A DNA stretch of 13,277 nucleotides from Saprospiraceae bacterium (GCA_004297645.1 SCUG01000331.1:1-13277); one strand, 5' to 3'; shown: positions 1 to 6,413, counted from the stretch's first letter. Program-made: numbers and translations. The notes: generated from the sequence alone by a model not told the origin.

Positions 1-102
1 GAACATCTGCGACTGATTTTGTTTGGTCCGCGGAAGTTACGATACTTTATTCGGTTATTTCAATGAACTTTTCGGATGCTGACTTTTCGGAGGGGACTCA
101 TT

Positions 103-184
103 GGTAAATTGGTGAATTAGGCGGGACACTGCCAGCCAATTCACCAATTCACTGGCAGTGCCCCGCCTAATTTACCAATTTACC
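103..184. repeat. 33-bp inverted repeat (hairpin) upstream of response regulator
   Basis: The left arm (103-135) and right arm (152-184) are reverse complements with two mismatches over 33 bases, around a 16-base spacer. The inner half of each arm is GC-rich (CTGGCAGTGCCCCGCC on the right). The outer half is built from octamers of the type aatttacc, and the spacer carries the related ccaattcacc motif. RNA from this region could fold into a long stem ahead of the gene at 249. There is no clean T-run after the second arm, so calling it a terminator of an upstream gene would be a guess. Confidence 0.75.
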
Positions 185-192
185 AATTTACC
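169..192 (+). repeat. Three tandem aatttacc octamers
   Basis: Three perfect consecutive copies of AATTTACC (169-176, 177-184, 185-192) lie 57-80 bases before the ATG at 249. The first two overlap the right arm of the hairpin. A very similar octamer triplet (consensus ATTTAACC) sits just before the permease start at 11562, so this is a recurring motif in front of genes in this genome. Its function is unknown. Confidence 0.7.
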
Positions 193-248
193 TTTTTACA
201 CAACCCCGAACCTCCTAAACCTGCTCAACCTCCTCAAAATCAACACCG

Positions 249-896
249 ATGGACAAAATCAAAATCATCGTCACGGACGACCACCGGGTGGTGGCCAGCG
301 GGCTTCAGGCACTGATTTCCGGAGAGCCGGATTTCGAGGTCATCGCCATCGCCCAAAACGGCCTCGAAACGCTGGAGATTTTAAAAAAACAAACCGCCGG
401 CGTCGTACTCCTCGACATCAACATGCCCAAAATGGACGGGCTGGAAACCACCCTGCACATCCGCAAATCCTACCCGGCAACCAAAATCCTCATCCTCTCC
501 ACCCACGATGATGGCAGCTTGGTCAGCGCCGCCCTGCAAAACGGCGCCAACGGCTACGTGTTGAAAAACGCCCCTTGCCCGGAGCTTTTTTCCGCCATCC
601 GCACCGTGGCCAATGGCGGCAAAGTGCTCAACTTCTACCTCACCGATCGCATGATAGACTCCATGCAGGAAGAGCGGGAAAACCCTAAACATGCCCTGCC
701 CAAAATTACCCGCAAGGAAAAAGAAGTGCTCGAACTCATCGCACAGCAACTCACCACCAAAGAAATCGCCGGGCGGCTCTTCATCAGCCACCACACCGTG
801 GTGACCCACAAAAAAAACCTCTTCATAAAGCTGGATGTGAAATCCTCCGTTGGGCTGGTGAAGCTGGCCATAGAGACGGGGCTTATTTCAAAATAA
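249..896 (+). CDS. NarL/FixJ-family DNA-binding response regulator
   Basis: This 215-residue cytoplasmic transcription regulator has an N-terminal receiver domain (about residues 3-122) and a C-terminal LuxR-type helix-turn-helix (about 150-212). In the receiver the acidic pair is D10-D11, the phosphoacceptor is D56 (in VLLDINMP), the switch residue is S84 or T85, and the conserved lysine is K106. The HTH contains TRKEKEVLELIAQQLTTKEI followed by an IS-HHTVVTHKKN recognition segment, typical of the family. Length is normal. The ATG at 249 starts the conserved KIIVTDDH strand directly. No partner histidine kinase is next to it in the window; one could lie upstream of position 1. It is followed within 3 bases by a palindromic repeat pair. 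Target genes cannot be read from the sequence. Confidence 0.95.
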   Translation: MDKIKIIVTDDHRVVASGLQALISGEPDFEVIAIAQNGLETLEILKKQTAGVVLLDINMPKMDGLETTLHIRKSYPATKILILSTHDDGSLVSAALQNGANGYVLKNAPCPELFSAIRTVANGGKVLNFYLTDRMIDSMQEERENPKHALPKITRKEKEVLELIAQQLTTKEIAGRLFISHHTVVTHKKNLFIKLDVKSSVGLVKLAIETGLISK

Positions 897-898
897 AA

Positions 899-1000
899 GG
901 CTTCAACGTCGGCAGGGTTTCGAACCCTGCCGGCGTTTGAAAACGACCTGGCTTCAACGTCGGCAGGGTTCGAAACCCTGCCGACGTTTGAAAACGACCT
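899..1000. repeat. Two tandem REP-like palindromic repeats
   Basis: Two copies of a unit of about 51 bp follow the response-regulator stop. The palindromes are at 905-937 and 956-988. The second is perfect: 15-base arms, AACGTCGGCAGGGTT and its complement, around a 3-base centre CGA. The first has centre TCG (opposite orientation) and one arm mismatch (GCGTT for ACGTT). Both share the flanks GGCTTC on the left and TGAAAACGACCT on the right, and a further partial copy of the flank (tgaaaacgac) runs on to about 1010. They lie at the 3' end of the transposase remnant, as expected for REP/RAYT loci. Confidence 0.85.
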
Positions 1001-1020
1001 TGAAAACGACGTTGAAAATA

Positions 1021-1662
1021 TCAATCCATTTCAATTTCATACCTTGATAAGCCATCAGATGGGAACTCGCCCAAGTGGAACTGGACAAAAGCGTCCAAAC
1101 CGCCAAACCAACCCAACGCTTCCTCTCTTTTCAATTTGGAAGGGGCGTTGGAAAAGAAGGCGTTCCAGGAAGAATGGGGATAATCTCTAAAATCTGACAC
1201 GAATTGGTGCTTTTGGGCATTTCGGTGAATGTACCGAACCAGCCCGCAACAGTACCCCTCACTATCCACCATTATCCGGCGAAAAGGTTCTTCGAACAAG
1301 CCGCCAGTGCGGCAATATACCTTATTGATAGCCTGGGCATAGCTGTTGAAGAGGGTGCCGAAACTGCGGCTTATCAGGCGGGATGCTACATCGTTTACAA
1401 CGTCGGCAGGGTTCGAAACCCTGCCGGCGTTTGAAACCCTGCCGGCGTTTGAAATTATTTCCGCCGCACTTCTCGTTCGAATCAATAAGTGGAAGTGATT
1501 CTTCAACAGGCAGTATGCGTATGTTTCGGCAACAGGCCGAATGTATTTCCCATATTTTTCCAGAAAAAACGGATAGTTCTTTTCTTCCCGAAACAGGTTT
1601 TCACCGTTGATGCCCCGGTTGTAGATGTGGTAAAAACACTCGCAGCAGAGCGGCTCGGTGTG
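1021..1662 (-). pseudogene. REP-associated tyrosine transposase (Y1/HUH family), degraded
   Basis: The open frame of 213 codons matches the Y1 transposase family (IS200-like/RAYT), which nicks and rejoins single-stranded DNA at palindromic ends. Visible signatures, numbered from the first codon after the upstream TAA: YHIYNRG near residues 11-17; the HUH metal motif H56-F-H58 in KNHFHLLI; the likely catalytic tyrosine Y108 in FNSYAQAIN; and the family end motif YIHRN-x-QKH with a WFGG segment. Two defects are seen. No ATG, GTG or TTG lies in frame between the TAA at 1663-1665 and the conserved YHIYNRG; an ATG-AAA-TAA sits exactly where a start would be expected, suggesting a nonsense change at codon 3. 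Codons 72-88 are repeat sequence (1399-1453) inserted without breaking the frame. A TTG at 1506 could begin a shorter product, but it would lack the first third of the domain. It is flanked by the same palindromes on both sides. Confidence 0.85.
1399..1453. repeat. REP-like palindrome inside the transposase gene
   Basis: One full 33-bp palindrome (1399-1431, centre CGA, one arm variant GCGTT) is followed by a truncated direct copy of its right half (1432-1453). Read on the minus strand it gives the peptide NAGRV-S repeated, then NAGRVSNPADV, in frame with the transposase. It sits between the HUH motif and the catalytic-tyrosine helix, a linker region where related transposases vary. Confidence 0.9.
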
Positions 1663-3342
1663 TTATTTCATGGTATGTGTATTTATTTTCCAAACGTCCG
1701 AAACGTCCGAAACGTCGGCAGGGTTCGAAACCCTGCCGACGTTATCCCCCCACAGCAGCGGGTGAAAGTTGGCGGGCGCTTTTTCGAGGGCTGTTTTCAA
1801 ATAAGATTCGGCTTGTTTCCAGTCTCCCGGTATCTGGCTGTCGCCCATGATTTTCCAGTAGTTCCAGTCTTTCTCCCGCAGGGCTTCAGCAAGGGCGATT
1901 CGGTGCGCAGGTGCTTTTAGTTTTTCTGCAAAATAGCGCAGGATGGCGTCGTCCCTTTTTAGCAGGATGCTCCCGAATTGTTTAAAAAAAATAGCTTCAT
2001 CCACTTCCCCGAAGCAGACTTCGAGCAGCACGTAGTTGAGCAGGCGGTTGGTGAACAGCTCGTTTTCAGGGGCGCCGTTCAGGATGTCGTGCAAGGCGGC
2101 GGCAGGGTTTTTTCGAGCTGCTTTTTCCAAAACCCCTTTGGTTGCATGGTCTGGCTTCACCCCCGCCTTTTTCATTTCCTCCAAAATGCCTTGCGCCGCC
2201 GCCCAACTGTCCGCCTTGTTGATGAGGCTGTTGAAAACGAAGACGTTGGGTGAAAGCCCTTCCTTTTTCCATTGCTCGAATAGCCACCTTGCGATTGCAA
2301 AGGAGGAGCAAATCGAGATGGCTTTATGATGAACTGAAAGTTCAGGAAAGTATCTGACGTATTCCCCGGCAATGGCGTCCCTGCCGTCGGGGACAAACTC
2401 GTTGAGGTAGGCTTCCTCCACCAAAATCCTGTCCTCCTCTTCGACTATCAGTTGCTTCTTTTGCAGGTTGGCAAAAACCTCCTCCCATTGCGCCGGGAAG
2501 ACGGGGCCGGTCCTGCCGTAGTGGTGTTGCCGGCGTTTTTGGACGTATTCCCGCACCTCCGCCTTGTCGTAAGCGGCGAAGGAGATTTGCCTTTTCCAGA
2601 TAAAAAGCACCTTGCAGCTTCGCAGGATTTCCCTTTCTAACGAAGAGGCGGGGAGGCTGTCGAAGCGCTTTTTCATTTCATGCAAAGGCAGGAAGTAGCT
2701 GCCGATGGTGGCGTCGGAGCGAAAAAAGCGCTTTTGAGGACCATGAGTCAGCACCTCCTTTTTCTCCCCGGCGGTCAGCGGCGGCACGTGCAGGACTTCG
2801 AATTTGTGGAAGAAGCGGGCGATTTTGTCCCGCACACTGTCCACCTGCTCCGTCCAGCAAATAGCGACGACAAAAAAGCGCCCGGAGGAAAGCAGTTGCT
2901 GGAGCAGCCAGTCCCGGTGCTCTCCGGCGAGGAAGGTGTCCAGCTCGTCGAGCACGACGACGGCACGCTCCACGTCCGGCAGGAAAAAATCTTCTTTCGA
3001 CACGGGGATGTCTTCCGGCAGCAGCACGGGGAGTTCGGGGTTTGTAGCATTTTTCAGGAAATGAAGCACGGCGCGGGTTTTCCCGGCAAGCGGCATTCCG
3101 GCGATGAGGGTGTGCTGCCCGATGGCGCAGTTGCGGGAGAGTGGCTCATCGAGATGGCTTCTGTTCAAATAATACTCCCTGAAGCCTTCCTCGTACTTCG
3201 CCCGCAGGGGCATGAGGTCTTTGGCTTGAAGGTCGCCGGCGAGGATGGTTTTAAAGTAACTTTTCCTTTCGACAGGCAGTGGTGCGTCAGGGCGCTCCGC
3301 CTCCGGACGAAGGCGGAAGTGGGGGTCGCCAACGTTTGGCAC
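1663..3342 (-). CDS. P-loop (STAND/AAA-like) ATPase with PPR-like segment, caspase partner
   Basis: This 559-residue protein has a Walker A loop G82-MPLAGK-T89 and a Walker B strand ending in VVVLDELD (128-135), so it is a nucleotide-binding switch or AAA-like ATPase, probably cytoplasmic. After a charged middle region, residues about 366-400 (PNVFVFNSLIN...GILEEMKKAGVKPD) look strikingly like a pentatricopeptide repeat, rare in bacteria. Helical TPR-like sequence follows up to about 530. The start used is GTG at 3342, only 24 bases past the caspase TGA and in the same frame; no ATG lies nearby. The upstream codons (HGQLDTCG, then VPNVGDPHF) seem to complete the caspase domain, so the true protein may be a caspase-ATPase fusion interrupted by TGA. 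The last 26 or so residues come from a palindromic repeat, so the native C-terminus is lost or altered. The role in cell death or defence is inferred from the caspase partner. Confidence 0.75.
   Translation of the reverse strand: MPNVGDPHFRLRPEAERPDAPLPVERKSYFKTILAGDLQAKDLMPLRAKYEEGFREYYLNRSHLDEPLSRNCAIGQHTLIAGMPLAGKTRAVLHFLKNATNPELPVLLPEDIPVSKEDFFLPDVERAVVVLDELDTFLAGEHRDWLLQQLLSSGRFFVVAICWTEQVDSVRDKIARFFHKFEVLHVPPLTAGEKKEVLTHGPQKRFFRSDATIGSYFLPLHEMKKRFDSLPASSLEREILRSCKVLFIWKRQISFAAYDKAEVREYVQKRRQHHYGRTGPVFPAQWEEVFANLQKKQLIVEEEDRILVEEAYLNEFVPDGRDAIAGEYVRYFPELSVHHKAISICSSFAIARWLFEQWKKEGLSPNVFVFNSLINKADSWAAAQGILEEMKKAGVKPDHATKGVLEKAARKNPAAALHDILNGAPENELFTNRLLNYVLLEVCFGEVDEAIFFKQFGSILLKRDDAILRYFAEKLKAPAHRIALAEALREKDWNYWKIMGDSQIPGDWKQAESYLKTALEKAPANFHPLLWGDNVGRVSNPADVSDVSDVWKINTHTMK
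1695..1743. repeat. REP-like palindrome with short AACGTCCGA tandem flank
   Basis: A perfect 33-bp palindrome (1711-1743, centre CGA) is preceded by two 9-base copies of AACGTCCGA-type sequence (from about 1693 to 1710). On the minus strand it lies at the end of the ATPase reading frame and supplies its last codons (NVGRVSNPADV, then SDVSDV). It marks the 5' border of the transposase remnant. Confidence 0.9.
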
Positions 3343-3366
3343 ACCGCAGGTGTCGAGTTGGCCGTG

Positions 3367-4077
3367 TCAGGGAGTTTGGTTGGTTTTCCACTCGTAACTC
3401 GTGAGGACTTGTTTGCCAATGTCTTGGAGGAATAATGCCCCTTTTTCATGCGCTTTCAATGTGGCAATGAGCCGCTGAATAAAGGGGCTCATATTGTACC
3501 CATCAGAGACCTCCTGCACCCGCCCCGAAGCGAGCACGTAAGGAGCGGGTAGGCTGTTTTTGAGGCGGTATCCAATCCCCGCATCGGTGCTGAGAAGCGA
3601 GCCGGAAAAGCAGGTGTCGGCGATGAGGGTGATTTGGTAGGCGCCGCAGGCGTTGAGCCAGGAGAGGATGTCGGAGTTGGCGATAAAGTCCGAGCCAAAA
3701 GCCTCCTCACCAGTCTCTGCCTCGAAGGGTACCCAGAAACCCATGCCTTGGCCGGGGTCGAAGTGCCCGTGCCCGGAGAAGATGACGAGAAGGTTTTCGT
3801 TGGTGGTCAGGCCTTTGCGGCTTCCGTCTATCGAGGGTTGGTACTGGCGGAATGCCTTGTAAATTTCCTTTTTGGTAGCGGTAGAGGTGCGCAAGAATTT
3901 GAAGTTATCTTTCTCCAAATCGAATTCGTAGCGCAGGGAGAGCACGCCGAGGAGGGCTTCGCAGTCTTTAACGGGATTTTGGAGCGGGCTATGGAACTTG
4001 TAAGTATCTATGGCTATGGCAAGGACGTAGTTGTGGTGAGAGCCTTTGAGTGCAAGTTTGGTTTCCCCGGTGTTCAT
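3367..4077 (-). CDS. Caspase-like (peptidase C14) protein, orthocaspase
   Basis: This 236-residue cysteine peptidase of the caspase/orthocaspase clan starts at the ATG at 4077. Visible elements are the first strand YVLAIAIDTY with NPVKDCEALL; the catalytic histidine H103 in VIFSGHGHFD; and the catalytic cysteine C156 in LIADTCFSGSLL. A p10-like end contains YVLASGRVQEVSDGYNMSPF, in which the ASG...E pattern typical of the family is clear. A TTG-initiated extension of 15 residues (to 4122) is not conserved-looking and was not used. The frame ends with WKTNQTP-TGA, at the point where relatives usually continue (QTP-x-xG-x-L ... G-x-F-x-F). The next codons in the same frame, HGQLDTCGVPNVGDPHF, fit that continuation, so the stop may be a nonsense change. 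The gene is followed directly by the ATPase; together they resemble caspase/STAND modules linked to regulated cell death in bacteria. Confidence 0.88.
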   Translation of the reverse strand: MNTGETKLALKGSHHNYVLAIAIDTYKFHSPLQNPVKDCEALLGVLSLRYEFDLEKDNFKFLRTSTATKKEIYKAFRQYQPSIDGSRKGLTTNENLLVIFSGHGHFDPGQGMGFWVPFEAETGEEAFGSDFIANSDILSWLNACGAYQITLIADTCFSGSLLSTDAGIGYRLKNSLPAPYVLASGRVQEVSDGYNMSPFIQRLIATLKAHEKGALFLQDIGKQVLTSYEWKTNQTP

Positions 4078-4146
4078 AAGCCTTGTTTGATTGTTTGGGT
4101 TTTCTCCAGCAGGTTTTGGCAAAAATAGAGAAAGGGATTGAAAATT

Positions 4147-4299
4147 TCAGGATGGAGGTGACGCCTTCGAGGGCAAGTGCCCAAAGTGACGACGCATGGC
4201 CTCGTCCATGGCCTTTCGCATCCGCTCGATTTTTTCTTTGGCGAAGGCTTGGCATTGGGCGTAGAGTTTTCTTTGTAAAAGAGCGATATCGTTGGGCAT
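4147..4299 (-). CDS. Small helical protein, possible truncated GreA/B-like family member
   Basis: A 50-residue reading frame begins MPNDIALLQRKLYAQCQAF and continues with charged helix (KEKIERMRKAMDEAM) before a short tail. The KLY-x-x-C-x-x-F...KIE pattern is like the N-terminus of a Bacteroidota family often carrying a GreA/GreB C-terminal domain, but nothing of that domain follows. It may therefore be a truncated remnant or a stand-alone small protein. It is read in the same direction as the caspase gene 69 bases downstream. I see no clear ribosome-binding site. The assignment is tentative and rests on amino-acid pattern only. Confidence 0.35.
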   Translation of the reverse strand: MPNDIALLQRKLYAQCQAFAKEKIERMRKAMDEAMRRHFGHLPSKASPPS

Positions 4300-4379
4300 G
4301 TGCGATGCGAAGTTTTTTTTGGCAGGACACCCAAAACCCAAACAAGCGCTCAACCAGCACTCAGCCATTCAACCATTTG

Positions 4380-5846
4380 TCAGCGGTTGACCCAACCGGA
4401 GGGCTTCACATGGGGCAGCCTCAATTTTTGTTTTTCCTGAACGTACAATTGCATGGCCAGTAATGCAGCCACTCCCGCTGCTTCTTTTTCTCCAGCCTCC
4501 AATGCGCCATTGTTGAAGTACTTATTGACGAAATGCGTGTCGAATTGCCCCGACAGAAAGGCGGGGTGCCCCAGCACGAAGCGCCCAAAGGGCAGGGTAG
4601 TTGCCACCCCTTCGATGCGGTAATTTTCGATGGCGCCCAACAGCCGGCTAATAGCGGCATTGCGGTCGCTACCCCAGGCAACGAGTTTGGCGAGCATCGG
4701 GTCGTAATAGATGGGGATGTCCATGCCCTGGCGGAAGCCGTCGTCGACGCGGATGCCCTCGCCCACAGGAGGGCGGTAGATGGTCAGGTGGCCCGTGCCG
4801 GGCAGGAAGTCGTTCAGGGGGTCTTCGGCGTACACGCGCAATTCCACGGCATGCCCGTTTATCGCAAGTTGGTTTTGAGTAAATGACAGTTTTTCGCCGC
4901 GGGCGATTTTTATCTGTTGCTCCACTAAGTCAATGCCCGTAATCATTTCAGTAACGGGATGCTCCACCTGGAGGCGGGTATTCATTTCGAGGAAGTAAAA
5001 GTCGCGTTTGCTGTCCACGAGAAACTCCACTGTGCCGGCACCTGAGTAGTTGCAGGCTTGCGCCACTTTTACCGCGGCGGAACCCATGGCGTTTCGGAGT
5101 TCGGGTGTGAGGATAGCACTGGGCGCCTCTTCCACCACTTTCTGGTGGCGGCGTTGCACGCTGCATTCCCGCTCGAACAGATGAACCACGTTGCCGTGCG
5201 CATCTGCGAGTATTTGGATTTCGATGTGCCGCGGGGCGGTGATGTATTTTTCTATAAAAACGGAGCCGTCACCAAAAGCTGATTTTGCCTCACTGATAGC
5301 GCGTTGCATTTGCCCGGCCAGCTCCCCCTCATTTTCCACGATGCGCATGCCTTTGCCACCGCCCCCGGCTGCTGCTTTGATGAGCACTGGGAATCCGATA
5401 TTCCGGGCGAGTTTCCGGGCTGCGGCTGTATCGCTAATTGCGCCCTTTGTGCCCGGCACCATGGGGATATCGAATTTGGCGGCCGCCTCTTTGGCGGCCA
5501 GCTTGTTGCCCATCATTTCTATGGACGCCGGAGATGGTCCGATAAAGATGATGCCCGCAGCGGTAACAGCTTGTGCAAAAGCAGCATTTTCGCTCAAGAA
5601 TCCGTAACCCGGATGGATGCCATCTGCTCCCAATTTTTTTGCCGTTTCAATAATTTTTTCTGCTAAAAGATAAGATTGGGCGGAGGGCGGTGGCCCTATG
5701 CAAACAGCCTCTCCGGCGTATAGCACATGAGGAGCGTTACGGTCGGCTTCGGAATAAATAGCCACCGTTTTCAGGCCCATCTTATGGGCGGTACGCATAA
5801 CACGCAGGGCGATTTCTCCTCGGTTGGCTATTAGTATTTTTTTCAT
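4380..5846 (-). CDS. accC: Biotin carboxylase subunit of an acyl-CoA carboxylase
   Basis: This 488-residue ATP-grasp enzyme carboxylates the biotin carried by a BCCP partner using ATP and bicarbonate, the first half-reaction of acetyl-CoA or propionyl-CoA carboxylase. The N-terminal preATP-grasp fold starts KKILIANRGEIALRVMR. The glycine-rich ATP loop KAAAGGGGKGM covers 157-167, and RHIEIQIL and FERECSVQRRHQKVVEEAPS are at 206-213 and 224-243. The active-site segment EMNTRLQVEHPVTE covers 287-300, followed by the C-terminal domain with VELRVYAEDP (334-343). All catalytic residues expected for the family are visible and the length is normal or slightly long. The FDTHFVNKYF end is seen in acyl-/propionyl-CoA-type carboxylase subunits, so the substrate is not fixed by sequence. 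The partner carboxyltransferase and BCCP genes are not in the window. It is probably transcribed alone, since a terminator lies upstream. Confidence 0.95.
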   Translation of the reverse strand: MKKILIANRGEIALRVMRTAHKMGLKTVAIYSEADRNAPHVLYAGEAVCIGPPPSAQSYLLAEKIIETAKKLGADGIHPGYGFLSENAAFAQAVTAAGIIFIGPSPASIEMMGNKLAAKEAAAKFDIPMVPGTKGAISDTAAARKLARNIGFPVLIKAAAGGGGKGMRIVENEGELAGQMQRAISEAKSAFGDGSVFIEKYITAPRHIEIQILADAHGNVVHLFERECSVQRRHQKVVEEAPSAILTPELRNAMGSAAVKVAQACNYSGAGTVEFLVDSKRDFYFLEMNTRLQVEHPVTEMITGIDLVEQQIKIARGEKLSFTQNQLAINGHAVELRVYAEDPLNDFLPGTGHLTIYRPPVGEGIRVDDGFRQGMDIPIYYDPMLAKLVAWGSDRNAAISRLLGAIENYRIEGVATTLPFGRFVLGHPAFLSGQFDTHFVNKYFNNGALEAGEKEAAGVAALLAMQLYVQEKQKLRLPHVKPSGWVNR

Positions 5847-5971
5847 GAAGTGCGTATCAAGCTTGTTTTCGGGTGGCCAAGTTCACCAAAAAAGGCGGAA
5901 ATCTCCAACTGGGTGGAGGTGAAGCCTAAAACCTGATATTGTTCAGGGGGTGAGTAAATCTTGCAGGGCAT

Positions 5972-6010
5972 AAAAAAATCCCGGCACAGAGTGCCGGGAC
6001 CTTTTTTTTT
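5972..6010. terminator. Bidirectional intrinsic terminator
   Basis: A perfect 9-bp stem (5979-5987 TCCCGGCAC with 5991-5999) closes a 3-base loop. A run of seven A lies on its left (5972-5978) and a run of nine T on its right (6002-6010). On the minus strand this gives a GC-rich hairpin followed by T7, about 45 bases after the RRM gene stop, so it most likely ends that transcript before accC. A second small stem, GCTGCC/GGCAGC (6013-6029), lies just before it. Confidence 0.9.
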
Positions 6011-6044
6011 ATGCTGCCAGTCCGGCAGCAGGGGCAATCAACGA

Positions 6045-6413
6045 CTACCAACGGTTTCCACCGCCGCCGCCGCCGTATCCGCCGCCGCCGCCACGGTTTC
6101 CACCGCCGCCGCCGTATCCACCGCCGCCGCCACGACGTCCACCGCCGCCGCCGCCGCTGCCACCACGGCTTTCTCTTGGCTCGGCTTTTTTAACCACGAT
6201 GGTTCTACCATCCATTTCGCTGTCGTTCAGCTCGTTAATAGCAGCTTGCGCTTCTTCATCGTTCGGCATTTCTACGAAACCGAAACCTTTGGACCTGCCA
6301 CTGAATTTGTCCATGATAATGTTGGCAGCAGTAACTTCGCCAAATGCTTCGAACGCTGCACGAAGGTCATCTTCGTGCGTGTCATAATTTAATTTTGCTA
6401 CGAAAAGGTTCAT
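6045..6413 (-). CDS. RRM-domain RNA-binding protein with glycine-rich tail
   Basis: This 122-residue single-stranded RNA-binding protein has one RNA recognition motif (about residues 1-78) with RNP2 LFVAKL at 3-8 and RNP1 KGFGFVEM at 42-49, whose aromatic residues stack on RNA bases. Residues 80-122 are a low-complexity Gly/Arg/Tyr tail (repeated GGGGGY and NRGGG) encoded by CCG-rich repeats on the plus strand. This layout is that of the small cold-inducible RRM proteins of Bacteroidota and cyanobacteria, thought to act as RNA chaperones. The ATG at 6413 is immediately before the first strand. A promoter-like box about 200 bases upstream implies a long leader, common for cold-regulated genes. 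The gene ends before a strong terminator, so it is likely monocistronic. Confidence 0.95.
   Translation of the reverse strand: MNLFVAKLNYDTHEDDLRAAFEAFGEVTAANIIMDKFSGRSKGFGFVEMPNDEEAQAAINELNDSEMDGRTIVVKKAEPRESRGGSGGGGGGRRGGGGGYGGGGGNRGGGGGYGGGGGGNRW

Larger units (their letters stand above)
1..248. other. Left-edge non-coding leader
   Basis: I see no recognisable gene here. Short open stretches run in from the left edge and stop at about position 66 in frame 1 and position 107 in frame 3, so the tail of an upstream gene is possible but not identifiable. From 103 on the stretch is dominated by an inverted repeat and octamer repeats (listed separately), ending about 56 bases before the response-regulator start. 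Confidence 0.5.

Noticed and set aside
905..988. Possible tRNA gene because of the GGTTCGAAACC core
   Set aside because: Only a T-arm-like hairpin is present; no acceptor, D or anticodon arm can be laid out around any copy.
899..1000. Palindrome pair as an intrinsic terminator of the response-regulator gene
   Set aside because: The stems are GC-rich but no T-run follows them, and the same palindromes occur within coding frames, so termination is not their primary explanation.
2680..3435. Long plus-strand reading frame of 251 codons
   Set aside because: It lies wholly antisense to the ATPase, whose frame carries clear Walker motifs; the plus-strand translation shows no domain pattern.
4078..4122. 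TTG-initiated extension of the caspase by 15 residues
   Set aside because: The added residues are not part of the caspase fold, and an ATG at 4077 fits the domain start better.
3634..4128. Plus-strand reading frame of 164 codons
   Set aside because: It is antisense to the caspase gene, including its catalytic segments, and has no recognisable motif.
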